Assembly (NCBI RefSeq): GCF_000682715.1 | Contig: NZ_AWFH01000001.1 | Location: 590,608 to 654,607 of the forward strand | Source: Hyphomonas atlantica corrig. | GTDB lineage: Bacteria; Pseudomonadota; Alphaproteobacteria; Caulobacterales; Hyphomonadaceae | Reading direction: 5' to 3' | DNA: 64,000 nt | Shown here: piece after piece, positions 32,758 through 42,243 of the stretch | Numbering within the stretch: the first letter of the stretch is position 1 | Layout: each line of letters begins with the position of its first letter | The notes under the pieces: generated by a model | Database searches by the model: none | What the model was told of the DNA's origin: nothing | The model's input: the letters and a program-made list of their open reading frames with translations, nothing else | Position numbers and translations under genes: made by a program

Positions 32758-35628
32758 TCAGTCGCTGCCGCCGAAACGCTTGGTCACACTGATTTTGAAT
32801 GTGCGGCCAAACGGATTGTGGGTGTACGGGTCATAGTTCAGGTCGAACTGGGCAAATGGCGGATCTTCATCCGTCACGTTCACGACAGACAGACCGAGAT
32901 CCAGATCCCACGCCGTCGACTGCCATGTATAGAACAGGTCGAACGTGGTTTGGCTGTCGATATCCGACGTGCCATTCCCCGTCAGATCGCCGCGCTCATC
33001 TTCATAGGAGTCGATGTGACGCATGACACCGCGGAAATTGTGGTCGCCTGCTGACAGGTTGGCGAACACGTTCGCTTTCCAGCTCGGCAGGGAACGGGAG
33101 AAGTTCGACCGGTTGAACTGATCCACACGGTCGCCGCCCGGAATGACCACACCTTCGATCTCGAAATCATCGACATCATATTCGAGAATGTAGGAAGCTT
33201 CCGCGCCCAGCGAGAAATCGCCGCCCGCAAAGGCATTATCCCAGACGTTTTCGGCACGAATATCGAAACCGGATGTCTTGATGTCAGGACCATTGACGAT
33301 GTTGGTTTCAACACGGGCAATTTCGTTCGCCTGATTGATCCCGTCACTGTTGTTATCCGTGAACGTAATACGTTCCAGGATCGCATTGTCAGTGTCACCG
33401 GCAGCAATCGCCGCCAGAGCAGCATTCACGATTGAGGCCTGATCTTCGACGATGATCGGGTCAGAGAAGTCGAAATTGTAGTAATCAAGCGAGGCACTGA
33501 ATCCGCCCTGCTGATAGATACCACCAATGTTGAAGCTGAAGGCGCTTTCTGGCGATAGTGCCGGATTACCGAACTGGTCAACCGCCTTGAAGGCAGATGT
33601 CGGCGCAACAAATTGCAGTGTTGTGACGTTGCCAGCCAGTTGGTTCAGCGTTGGCCCCTTGAAAGAGGTCTGGGCAGACCCACGCAGGGAGAAGGCATCG
33701 TTCACTTGCCACTTGGCTGCGACTTTCGGGTCGAAGGTCGAGCCGACATCACCGCCATAATCTTCATACCGCATGGCAACCTGAACATCGAGATCTTCAA
33801 AGAGCGGGATCTGAAGTTCACCAAATGCGGCGTAGATCGTCTGATCACGATCAGCAGGCGTAAAGCCGGCCAGGAACGAGAACGGACCTGTACCGCCTGG
33901 TCCAGGCGTGATGTTGAGATTGTTCAGCGCGTTGGGCGTCAGCGTGTAAGTTTCCTGGCGAACCTGGAAACCAGCAGCCCAACCCACGGAGCCACCTGCG
34001 GCCTGTACATTGGACTGACCGTTCATGACGGCGTCGAACACGAGCAAGCTGGTTTCAGCTGCCGTGAACTGTCCGTCCGTCATCCAGTCCGCAAGCGTCT
34101 CGGAGTTCTCAAGACCCGGCACATAAGATGGATTTGCTTCACCCGTAATCGCATTTGCCGGAATGGCGTTGGAGAATGGGTTGTAATACTCACATGCGCC
34201 TGTGCCTGCCACGAGTGAGCCAGTATAGCCCGCCGCGAAAGGCTGAGTTCCAGTCGCCGGATCATTGCCGGTGATCGGATCGGTACAAACACCAAATCCG
34301 TTCAGGGCAGCTGTGAAGCCGAGGATGTAGGTATCATTCGTGTTCCGATCAGCAGAAGCCTCACTATAGCCGAGGCTGGCCGACCAGTTGATGCCATTCT
34401 CGAACGTGCCGTCGAGTTCACCGGCGAGTCGAAGCGTCTCATGCTCGCGGAAGCCTTCCTGCGCGCCGCCTGTGCCGGGGAAGCCGCCCCAACCAAAAGA
34501 ACGTCCGATATACAGCGCTGCGAGCGTGCCGGCCGGGAAGTCGCCGGGATTGTCCGCAATGTATTGCTGGAAACCCGGGTTGGTAACCGGAACCACTTGG
34601 GTTGCCAGTTCCTGCGGCGGGTAGGACGGAGACGTTTTCCAGGATGGCACGTCTGTCATGCCGTAAAGCGCCTCGACATGGAGGCCGACGCCGTTACCAA
34701 ATTCGCGGTTAAACTCAGCGAATATCTGATAGCGCTCTTCCTCTTCGACCAGATTGTCGAACTGGGTAAACTGGAAATAGCACTGATCGTTGGCGGGGTT
34801 CACAATGCCGCCAACATCCGTACAGCCTGCTTCACGATTGACTGCGCCAATGACGCCAGTTGCGCCGAGAGCAACATAACGGCCCGGATTGGACAAGGAA
34901 GAGAAACCACCGACGGGGTTTTCCGTAATGTCGGAGATAGCCCAGTCTTTCTCAAGCAACGGCACTTCGTTCCGATACTGATAACCAGCCGAAATAATGA
35001 AGTTCCAATCGCCGCCCTGCTTACCCCAGGCAGCAGACACATCATACTCGCCATCAGAGCCATCAAACTGCTGGAAGCTGCCGCCGACTTCGAATCCGTC
35101 CAGATCATTGCGCGTGATGAAGTTCACAACGCCTGCAATCGCATCGGAGCCGTACAGCGCCGCGGCGCCATCTTTCAGCACTTCGATCCGGCCAATGGCA
35201 GCAGACGGGATCATGTTGGTATCCACGAAGAGCTGTGCCTGCTCACCCACGCTATAAGGCGAGAATGTCTGACGCTTGCCGTTCAGCAACACAAGTGTCC
35301 GTCCGGGCCCAAGGCCCCGCAGGTTCACATTGGACGTCCCTTCCAGACCGTTCGAGGCGAACTGGTTGGTTTGTCCGTCGACACCGGAAGACACGCCAAG
35401 GTTGCGGATCAGTTCCGACACGCTGGGTGAGCCTTCAAGCTTCAGCTCACCCGCCGTCAGGACATCGACCGGCAGCGCTGCATCCTCTGGCGTTCCGGCA
35501 ATGAACGATCCCGTGACCACGACAGTGTCCTGACGTGCCTCTGCATCTTCCTCCTGCGCGACCGCCGGCATGCCGACAGCCACCGCAACGCAAGACGCAC
35601 TGAGCCACAGTTTGAATTGGTTCTTCAT
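32758..35628 (-). CDS. TonB-dependent receptor, 956 residues
   Basis: Signal peptide about 1-24 (ends PAVAQ). A TonB-box-like TVVVTGS follows, then the plug (about 35-190: NVNLRGLGPGRTLVLLNGKR, VLKDGAAALYGSDAIAGVVNF) and a long barrel ending KISVTKRFGGSD. The plug type is the one seen in receptors of Caulobacter, Sphingomonas and Xanthomonas relatives for peptides or sugars, without signalling extension. Large extracellular loops contain Cys pairs (GCTDVGG/NDQCYF, GVCTD/GACEY). Substrate unknown. Shares a 387-nt divergent region with a second receptor. Confidence 0.93.
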   Translation of the reverse strand: MKNQFKLWLSASCVAVAVGMPAVAQEEDAEARQDTVVVTGSFIAGTPEDAALPVDVLTAGELKLEGSPSVSELIRNLGVSSGVDGQTNQFASNGLEGTSNVNLRGLGPGRTLVLLNGKRQTFSPYSVGEQAQLFVDTNMIPSAAIGRIEVLKDGAAALYGSDAIAGVVNFITRNDLDGFEVGGSFQQFDGSDGEYDVSAAWGKQGGDWNFIISAGYQYRNEVPLLEKDWAISDITENPVGGFSSLSNPGRYVALGATGVIGAVNREAGCTDVGGIVNPANDQCYFQFTQFDNLVEEEERYQIFAEFNREFGNGVGLHVEALYGMTDVPSWKTSPSYPPQELATQVVPVTNPGFQQYIADNPGDFPAGTLAALYIGRSFGWGGFPGTGGAQEGFREHETLRLAGELDGTFENGINWSASLGYSEASADRNTNDTYILGFTAALNGFGVCTDPITGNDPATGTQPFAAGYTGSLVAGTGACEYYNPFSNAIPANAITGEANPSYVPGLENSETLADWMTDGQFTAAETSLLVFDAVMNGQSNVQAAGGSVGWAAGFQVRQETYTLTPNALNNLNITPGPGGTGPFSFLAGFTPADRDQTIYAAFGELQIPLFEDLDVQVAMRYEDYGGDVGSTFDPKVAAKWQVNDAFSLRGSAQTSFKGPTLNQLAGNVTTLQFVAPTSAFKAVDQFGNPALSPESAFSFNIGGIYQQGGFSASLDYYNFDFSDPIIVEDQASIVNAALAAIAAGDTDNAILERITFTDNNSDGINQANEIARVETNIVNGPDIKTSGFDIRAENVWDNAFAGGDFSLGAEASYILEYDVDDFEIEGVVIPGGDRVDQFNRSNFSRSLPSWKANVFANLSAGDHNFRGVMRHIDSYEDERGDLTGNGTSDIDSQTTFDLFYTWQSTAWDLDLGLSVVNVTDEDPPFAQFDLNYDPYTHNPFGRTFKISVTKRFGGSD

Positions 35629-36015
35629 ATATTTCCTCCCGTGTTGTGAGCGACCGGTATCTGGGTGTCCGGTTCATGTCTCACTCACGATCAGAATATG
35701 CCGCCAAACCCAGCGGAATAGGGGTATAATGTTGTGCGCCGCAGCAAATCTTGAAACCGAATTGCAATGGTTTGCTCATGCCAACGTTGTCGGGGATATG
35801 TGAGTGCACCTCAGATATGCCACGAACTGCACACATTTGGTCAGAATCGCTTGGATTGTGGCGTAAATGTTACAGTCGGCAAGAATCCCGCTGTCTCACC
35901 AGAAATTGAGGCTGAATCTCTACGTGAAATGATTAGCTTCATAGCCAACCCGCCAAAAAGAGCGGGCTCCGAAATACCCTCCCGGAACTAGAATAAGTAC
36001 AATCAGGAAACTGCT
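35629..36015. other. divergent intergenic region between two TonB-dependent receptor genes
   Basis: This 387-nt noncoding gap must hold two promoters. I see no Fur-like palindrome in it. A small hairpin CCCGC/GCGGG (35949-35953 with 35962-35966) lies in the likely leader of the plus-strand receptor gene, and AGGAAA precedes the ATG at 36016. A 74-codon open frame at 35767-35991 has no coding character. Confidence 0.6.
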
Positions 36016-38370
36016 ATGCATCTCAAACACTCTTTGTTTGCGACGGCTTCTGCCGTCCTCTTAATTGCGACCAACGCTCAGGCCCAGGACGCTCAAACTG
36101 CGCCCGAAACTGAAGCAGATCGCCAGTCAGCGATCGACCGCGTCCTTGGTACGGTCACCGTGACCGCCACCAAGAAAAAGGACGTCGAGAACGTCCAGGA
36201 CGTGCCTGTGGCCGTCACCGCTTTCAACTCTGACACGTTGGACGCACTGAATGTTACCACGCTGGAAAGCCTGTCCTATTCCTCGCCAAACGTGTCTCTG
36301 GATGATGTTGGCACCTCTCGCGGCACGGCCAACTTCGCCATCCGTGGCCTCGGCGTGAACTCGTCCATTCCGTCCATCGACCCTGCCGTGGGCGTGTTCA
36401 TTGATGGCGTGTATATCGGCGTCAACACAGGCGTCGTGGTCGACCTGTTCGATGTGGACAGCATCGAGATCCTTCGCGGACCGCAGGGCCTTCTGTTCGG
36501 TCGGAACACGACCGGTGGAGCTGTCGTGCTGAACTCCGGCAATCCAACAGACGAATTTACCTTCAAGGTTGGCGCCAAAGTCGACGGCCCGGTTGATGAA
36601 GACCGTGGCGGCGCAAGCGCAACCGTACAAGGCTATGTCTCCGGACCGCTGATCGAAGGCCTGCTGAATGGTAAGATCGGGGCGTCCTACACGTCTGACG
36701 CCGGTTACTTTGAAAACCAGTTCAATGGCGACAATCATGGCGAGCTGCAGATCGCAACCTATCGCGGCGCCCTGGAGTTTACACCAACCGAACGCCTCAG
36801 CGTGCTCGGAAAGCTGGAATATACCGATAGCCGCGGCGATGGCCCAAGCGGCCAGAACCGCTCCTATTTTGATCGCGAAACCTTCGATTTCTCGATCAAC
36901 GAGCCAGGCCTGGCTGAAGCCGAGACGATCTTCGGCTCCATCCGTACAGACTATGATGTTGATTTCGGCAATGGCCGGATCACCAACATCTTCGGCTATC
37001 GCGATCTAGACTCCGGCACAGTAGGCGACATCGACGCCACGCCATTCACCCTGTTCCATTCAGGCTCTGAGTTCACGCAGGAGCTATTCTCCAACGAACT
37101 GCGCTATGCCGGTACCTTCGGTAAGGCGGATGTGACCACTGGCCTGTACTATTTCGAACAGGAAATTGCGTACACTGAAACTCGTAACTTGCCGACAACC
37201 CGTCCGGCCACACTGCCAGCCTCCATTCCGTGGGGCTTCTATGGTGGCGGTCGTCAGGACCACACGGTCTGGGGCGCTTTCGCCAATGTTGACTATTCCT
37301 TCACGGACAAGCTCGTCGCAACATTCGGCCTGCGCTACTCCAATGAGGAAAAGGACGCAGACGTCATCTACATCCGTCCGCGTAATGAGTGTTCTGTCGT
37401 AAGCGGCACCTGTTCGCCTGACGGCACGAACGCCCTGATCTCGCTGATCACCGGCGGTGCGGCTCAGGAGCCAAACGGCTTCAGCGACGGCAATGAGTGG
37501 TCAAACTGGACGCCAAAACTCGGCCTGCAGTATTTCTGGACAGACAATCTGCAGACCTATGCCCACTATACCAAGGGCTTCCGGTCTGGCGGTTACAACT
37601 TCCGCATCACCGACATCCCGATCTTCTATCAGTTCGTGGCTGAAACCGGTGAATTTGGCTTTGACGAAGAAGAAGTCGACGCGTTCGAAGTCGGTTTCAA
37701 AACCAGCAGCGAAGATGGCCGCGTTCAGGTCAATGGTGCCCTGTTCCACACAGCGATCCAGAACATGCAGCGTGAGGTCAACACAGCTGGTGCTTCCGGC
37801 GTGGTCCAGAACATCATCAACACCGCAGACGCATCCATTACGGGTGTTGAAGTGGACGGCCGCGTCGCCATCGGCGAATCTTGGCTCGCCACGTTCAATG
37901 TCGGCATGATCGATGCGTCTTATGACGACGTCTTCTTCGATCTGGATGCCGACGGTGTTGTTGGCTCCAGCGACCTGGCACTCGACCTGCCGCGCGTACC
38001 GCAAGCAACTTGGGGTGTCGGCCTGATCAAGGATGTTGACCTTGGTGATGGCGGCGCGTTGGTTGGACAGGTGAACTACCAGTTCCGTGACCGCATTGCT
38101 TACACTGACAGCAATTTCGGCTGGATCCAGTCCGCCAATATGCTGGACGCAAACCTGACCTGGGAAACCCCGGTTGATGGTCTTGCGGCTTCCATCTACG
38201 GCAAGAACTTGCTCGACGAAGTGCAGGCGGGTAACGACACCCAACTGCCATTCCCGGGCCCACTCTCGACCGGCAACAACTACCCGTACATGGGTCTGCC
38301 GGCAGGTGGCACGTTCTCGCCGCTGAAGAAAGGCCGTCTCGTCGGTCTGGAGCTGACCTACGAATACTAG
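36016..38370 (+). CDS. TonB-dependent receptor, 784 residues
   Basis: Signal peptide about 1-23 (NAQAQD). TonB-box-like VTVTATKK, plug at about 45-180 with VPVAVTAFN, IRGLGVNSS, FIDGVYIGVNTG and IEILRGPQGLLFGRNTTGGAV, then a barrel ending in aromatic YEY. This plug type is typical of receptors amplified in Sphingomonads and Hyphomonads for unknown small organics (often called receptors for xenobiotics or flavonoids; not proven). Terminator 38398-38425. Divergent from the 956-residue receptor; the two are different subtypes and not duplicates. Confidence 0.94.
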   Translation: MHLKHSLFATASAVLLIATNAQAQDAQTAPETEADRQSAIDRVLGTVTVTATKKKDVENVQDVPVAVTAFNSDTLDALNVTTLESLSYSSPNVSLDDVGTSRGTANFAIRGLGVNSSIPSIDPAVGVFIDGVYIGVNTGVVVDLFDVDSIEILRGPQGLLFGRNTTGGAVVLNSGNPTDEFTFKVGAKVDGPVDEDRGGASATVQGYVSGPLIEGLLNGKIGASYTSDAGYFENQFNGDNHGELQIATYRGALEFTPTERLSVLGKLEYTDSRGDGPSGQNRSYFDRETFDFSINEPGLAEAETIFGSIRTDYDVDFGNGRITNIFGYRDLDSGTVGDIDATPFTLFHSGSEFTQELFSNELRYAGTFGKADVTTGLYYFEQEIAYTETRNLPTTRPATLPASIPWGFYGGGRQDHTVWGAFANVDYSFTDKLVATFGLRYSNEEKDADVIYIRPRNECSVVSGTCSPDGTNALISLITGGAAQEPNGFSDGNEWSNWTPKLGLQYFWTDNLQTYAHYTKGFRSGGYNFRITDIPIFYQFVAETGEFGFDEEEVDAFEVGFKTSSEDGRVQVNGALFHTAIQNMQREVNTAGASGVVQNIINTADASITGVEVDGRVAIGESWLATFNVGMIDASYDDVFFDLDADGVVGSSDLALDLPRVPQATWGVGLIKDVDLGDGGALVGQVNYQFRDRIAYTDSNFGWIQSANMLDANLTWETPVDGLAASIYGKNLLDEVQAGNDTQLPFPGPLSTGNNYPYMGLPAGGTFSPLKKGRLVGLELTYEY

Positions 38371-38397
38371 GATCGATCTCTCATAGAGAATCTCCGG

Positions 38398-38425
38398 AAA
38401 GGGCGGCCCGCGGGTCGCCCTTTTT
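38398..38425 (+). terminator. Rho-independent terminator of the 784-residue receptor gene
   Basis: A 12-bp stem (38398-38409 with 38412-38423, tight loop) overlapping a T-run 38421-38425, 27 nt after the stop. Confidence 0.9.
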
Positions 38426-38449
38426 GCTTTCAGCGCCTATGTAGCGGCC

Positions 38450-39853
38450 ATGACATATTCCCCGCCCATCCTCGACATTGCCGACTTCATCGCCGACCCG
38501 GTCGACTCGGCCGATTTCCCTCTGCACAAATTGCGGTACTGGAATGATCGCTGGGCTTCCGCGATTGGTCTCGACACACTCAGTGCCGAGGAACGCGTTG
38601 CCCATTTCGGTCGGTTCGAACCATTGCCCAACAATCTCGAGCGCCCTTTGGCCTTGCGGTATCACGGCCACCAATTCGGCACCTACAATCCGCAACTGGG
38701 TGATGGTCGTGGTTTCCTGTTCGCGCAGCTGCGCGATGATAATTCACGCCTTCTCGATCTCGGCACGAAAGGGTCTGGCCAGACTCCCTGGAGCCGGCAA
38801 GGAGACGGCCGCTTGACGCTGAAAGGCGCCGTCCGTGAGATCCTGGCCGCCAACTATCTTGAAGCCCTTGGCGTCAACACATCCAAACCCTTCGCCGTTG
38901 TGGAAACGGGTGAACAGCTGGCGCGGAATGATGAGCCCTCGCCCACACGCTCGGCCGTTCTTACCCGCCTGTCCCATAGTCATATCCGCTTCGGCAGCTT
39001 CCAGCGGCTCGCCTATCTGGAACAGGACAAGGAACTTGCCCGGCTGGTGGACTATGTCGTGGCGAACTTCCATCCGGATGCCGATGATGACGACGTGGCT
39101 CGGAAAGCGGTCAACATGTTATCGGCCATTTCGTCCGCGACGGGTCATATGATCGGCCAATGGATGGCTGCTGGCTTCGTCCACGGTGTGATGAACACGG
39201 ATAATTTCAACATCACCGGGGAGACTTTCGATTTCGGGCCGTGGCGCTTCCTGTCCGTATCTGACCCGAACTTCACAGCAGCCTATTTCGACCAGCAGGG
39301 TCTATATCGTTTCGGCCGGCAACCGCTGCAAGGTGGCTGGGCGCTACAGCAGCTTGCCTCTGCCCTCCTCCCACTTGCGACTGCCGAGGCTCTTGCCACC
39401 GGGCTGAAGCCTTACGAACGCGCTTATCAGGAAAGCTTCGTCGCCCACACCCACGCTCTACTCGGTCTGGAACCGCTGAAAGACATGCAGGCGGACACAG
39501 AATTTCTACAGGCTTTCTATGCCTGGATGACAAACTCAGGCGCCAGCTGGACGCACACATTCTTCGACTGGTTCGGCGGACGAGACAGCGAAACGCGGGC
39601 AGCAGCGTCCCCACAAGCACCGCTCTATTCAGAGGAAACTTTCGCGCCTGTTCGAGAAAGCCTGTTCCTACGGAACCCCGTTTGCCCGGAACGGCTCAAT
39701 CATGCCTATTTCAAAGGCCCTGCTCCAGTCAGCCTACTGATTGAAGAGGTAGAGGCCGTCTGGGATCCCATCGCAAACTCGGACGACTGGTCGGCGCTGC
39801 AAGCGAAGCTGAACCACATCGAGCAGGCGCGCCTTGCCTACGACTGGGCCTGA
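38450..39853 (+). CDS. selO: protein adenylyltransferase SelO (YdiU/UPF0061)
   Basis: 467 residues, close to the E. coli protein (478). Family motifs: RYHGHQFGTYNPQLGDGRG near the N-terminus, GTKGSGQTPWSRQGDGR (ATP site), REILAANYLEALGV, and GFVHGVMNTDNFNITGETFDFGP (the HxxxNxDN catalytic segment). This pseudokinase transfers AMP to proteins and helps resist oxidative stress in organisms studied. The selenocysteine form ends in a Sec tail; here the C-terminus is truncated of that part and no Cys is near the end. Its stop lies 4 nt from that of the converging HNH gene. Confidence 0.94.
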   Translation: MTYSPPILDIADFIADPVDSADFPLHKLRYWNDRWASAIGLDTLSAEERVAHFGRFEPLPNNLERPLALRYHGHQFGTYNPQLGDGRGFLFAQLRDDNSRLLDLGTKGSGQTPWSRQGDGRLTLKGAVREILAANYLEALGVNTSKPFAVVETGEQLARNDEPSPTRSAVLTRLSHSHIRFGSFQRLAYLEQDKELARLVDYVVANFHPDADDDDVARKAVNMLSAISSATGHMIGQWMAAGFVHGVMNTDNFNITGETFDFGPWRFLSVSDPNFTAAYFDQQGLYRFGRQPLQGGWALQQLASALLPLATAEALATGLKPYERAYQESFVAHTHALLGLEPLKDMQADTEFLQAFYAWMTNSGASWTHTFFDWFGGRDSETRAAASPQAPLYSEETFAPVRESLFLRNPVCPERLNHAYFKGPAPVSLLIEEVEAVWDPIANSDDWSALQAKLNHIEQARLAYDWA

Positions 39854-39857
39854 CAAA

Positions 39858-40421
39858 TCAGCCTTCCAGTTCGACATCCCAATAAAGATAATCCATCCAT
39901 GTTTCATGCAGATGGTTTGGCGGAAACTTTCGCCCGATTTCCTGTAGCTGGTAATTGTTCGGGCGCGCCGGCCGTGATTTGAGCTGCAAATCCGTATGGT
40001 GCAACATCTTTCCGCCCTTGCGCAGATTGCAGGGGCTGCACGCCGCGACGATGTTTTCCCAAGTCGTCCGTCCACCCCGTGAGCGTGGAATGACGTGATC
40101 GAACGTCAGATTGTCCGTTGCACCGCAATAGGCACACTCGAATCCATCTCTGAGGAACACATTGAAGCGCGTGAACGCAGGCGGACGATCCTGCCGGACA
40201 AAATCCCTCAGCGCGATAACGCTCGGCAAACGGAATTCGGTACTCGGACTGCGCACGACATAGTCATATTCTGCAATGATATCGACACGGTCGAGGAAAA
40301 CGGCCTTCACCACTTCCTGCCAGGGCCACAAGGACAAGGGATAGTAGGAGAGCGGCCTGAAATCAGCGTTCAATACCAGAGCGGGCCGACCGCTCGGTGG
40401 GGCCGAAAGAATCTCAGCCAT
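39858..40421 (-). CDS. HNH endonuclease
   Basis: 187 residues. An N-terminal part of about 85 residues (ALVLNADFRPLSYYPLSLW) is followed by an HNH domain with C-x2-C zinc pairs CAYCG and CSPCN and the DH motif in LTFDHVIPRSRGGRTTWENIV. This stand-alone type with the ADFRPLS start is widespread and chromosomal; it is not linked to a phage or restriction gene here. DNA target unknown. Confidence 0.88.
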   Translation of the reverse strand: MAEILSAPPSGRPALVLNADFRPLSYYPLSLWPWQEVVKAVFLDRVDIIAEYDYVVRSPSTEFRLPSVIALRDFVRQDRPPAFTRFNVFLRDGFECAYCGATDNLTFDHVIPRSRGGRTTWENIVAACSPCNLRKGGKMLHHTDLQLKSRPARPNNYQLQEIGRKFPPNHLHETWMDYLYWDVELEG

Positions 40422-40561
40422 GGATCACCTCCATGAAGCAGAGAACATATGCTTGCTCGAACCGACTGAAGGCGTAGCTCCTTTTCGTCTCGCCCCTGAT
40501 CTAGGTGATTCACATCATCAGATTATGACAGAAACGGCGTTTTGCAACGCTTTCCGGGCAA

Positions 40562-41209
40562 TCAGGCCTGCGGACTGGCCTGCGATGCCTTGGCGCGTTG
40601 ATCGTTGATCCAGCCCCACAACATGTGTGCCGCCACGCCCCGATAGGGTCTCCACACTTCGGCATGGGCAGAGAATTCCTTGATTTCCATACGGGTTTCG
40701 ACTTCGGACAACAGTTTGTGCGCCTCCATCAGGCCGACATCGCCGACAGGAAATGCGTCCATCGCACCGACCGAATAGAGCAGAAACAATTCTGCAGTCC
40801 AGGGGCCGATTCCCTTCACCGAAACCAGTTCCTTGCGCGCAAGGTCGAGATCGGAGGCACACACCCGCTCCAGATCCAACGCACCGGATGTGATCGCCTC
40901 TGCAATGGACACCATGTGCCGCACCTTGGGGCGGGACATTCCACATGCGCGAATGTCTTCCGGGTCCGCCGCCAGCACGGCGTCTGGTGTGACCTCCCTG
41001 AAATAGGTTTCGGTTCGCGCCCAGATCGACCCGGCCGCTTTCGTCGACAATTGCTGATACGCAATCAGTCGGCAAAGCGCGGCATAGCAAGGCTCACCCA
41101 CCCGCCATGTCGGAACGCCCAATTCGTCATATGCCCGAGACAGCGCAGGATCCGCGGCAGCCAGAGTTTCGCAGGCCGCCTTCAGCTTCCGCCGCGAGGG
41201 CGCGGTCAA
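40562..41209 (-). CDS. DNA-3-methyladenine glycosylase (AlkA-like HhH-GPD)
   Basis: 215 residues. HhH-GPD fold: LIAYQQLSTKAAGSIWAR, the helix-hairpin-helix LVSVKGIGPWTAELFLLYSVG, and the catalytic Asp in FPVGDVGLM. It lacks the N-terminal domain of E. coli AlkA, as do many short bacterial homologues. No Fe-S cysteines. Removes alkylated bases. Its ATG overlaps the DUF2125 stop by 4 nt, making it the last gene of the ftsE operon. Confidence 0.88.
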   Translation of the reverse strand: MTAPSRRKLKAACETLAAADPALSRAYDELGVPTWRVGEPCYAALCRLIAYQQLSTKAAGSIWARTETYFREVTPDAVLAADPEDIRACGMSRPKVRHMVSIAEAITSGALDLERVCASDLDLARKELVSVKGIGPWTAELFLLYSVGAMDAFPVGDVGLMEAHKLLSEVETRMEIKEFSAHAEVWRPYRGVAAHMLWGWINDQRAKASQASPQA

Positions 41210-42225
41210 TACCCCGGTTCCGGCAAACGGCCCAGAGGCACCAATCCCATCTTCACTTCATCATCCTTGATGGTGAAGGTGAGGAAGCCGCCATCGGCAG
41301 AGGACGTCTCCAGCATTGTCAGCATGGCGTTTTCCTGCTGGCCGAGCCGCCCGGACGATTCCAGTGCGTCACGCAATGCGTCGGCATTGTCGATCCGCAC
41401 ACCCATCGAGCCATTGGCCGCGCCATCCTCATATGCCAGATCGCCCTTCACACCGAGGTCGAGCGGCCCCCAATTCAGCAAGCCTTGCGCAATCTCCACA
41501 CCCCCATCCTGTTGAATCAGCGCACGATGCAGCCTCTCTGGATTGCCACCGCTTCGGACCCATGCCGGGAAGAATTCGCGCACTTCACCGATCAGGCGGG
41601 AAGGGCCCAACGTGTCACCAAGAAATTCCGCCCCCTCTGGCGCGCCATTGATCGTCAAGCGATCCCATTGCAGCGCGATCATCAAATCAGTCTCAGCGCC
41701 GTTGCGAGGCGCCAGGTTCAAGGAGAAATTCGCTGCCTCATAGGATTCCCCTTCGATGAGCGCCGTTGCGCTGCCCATCTGCACGCCGATCCGGCGGAAA
41801 GTATCGGAATTCCAAGACACACTGACCGCAGAGGATTTGTCCAGGGTCAGTGTCTGCCGAAGGCCATCTGCCTCTGTCAGCACATTCCGCCCGGGCGAAT
41901 AGGCAATAACGTGCTGCCAGTTCCAGGGCTGCATGACTAGCCGCAATTGTTCGCCTTCCCATCGAGGCGCAGCGGGCGCAGCATAAACCGGGTCATCAAC
42001 CACCAACTCGAACCGGTAGGGAAAGCCTCCAAGAGACTTGCTGGAATATTCAATCTCGGCGCCAAGCGCTCTTTGCTCAGCGATCCACTGGTCAATGCCC
42101 TTGTCCAGCTGAGACTTCGCAATGAACCAATAAGCCGTCCATGCACCGATTGCAATCAGCAGCAGGACGAAAGGCAGATACAACCAGAAACGGGATTTCT
42201 TCTGTGCGGAGGACGGTTCGACCAT
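41206..42225 (-). CDS. DUF2125 protein
   Basis: 339 residues. One N-terminal membrane anchor (about 13-35, WLYLPFVLLLIAIGAWTAYWF), then a periplasmic DUF2125 domain with YSSKSLGGFPYRFELVVDDP and repeated beta-strands. Family restricted to Alphaproteobacteria, function unknown. Location between plsC (18 nt upstream) and a DNA glycosylase (4-nt overlap) in an envelope operon suggests an envelope role. Confidence 0.86.
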   Translation of the reverse strand: MVEPSSAQKKSRFWLYLPFVLLLIAIGAWTAYWFIAKSQLDKGIDQWIAEQRALGAEIEYSSKSLGGFPYRFELVVDDPVYAAPAAPRWEGEQLRLVMQPWNWQHVIAYSPGRNVLTEADGLRQTLTLDKSSAVSVSWNSDTFRRIGVQMGSATALIEGESYEAANFSLNLAPRNGAETDLMIALQWDRLTINGAPEGAEFLGDTLGPSRLIGEVREFFPAWVRSGGNPERLHRALIQQDGGVEIAQGLLNWGPLDLGVKGDLAYEDGAANGSMGVRIDNADALRDALESSGRLGQQENAMLTMLETSSADGGFLTFTIKDDEVKMGLVPLGRLPEPGY

Positions 42226-42243
42226 AGGGAGCCCTGAAAGGTA

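Noticed and set aside
34441..35430. A 329-codon plus-strand frame inside the 956-residue receptor gene
   Set aside because: It lies wholly antisense to an unmistakable plug and barrel gene and has no coding signals of its own.
35767..35991. A 74-codon frame between the two divergent receptor genes
   Set aside because: No ribosome-binding site, no homology pattern, and it covers the space needed for promoters.
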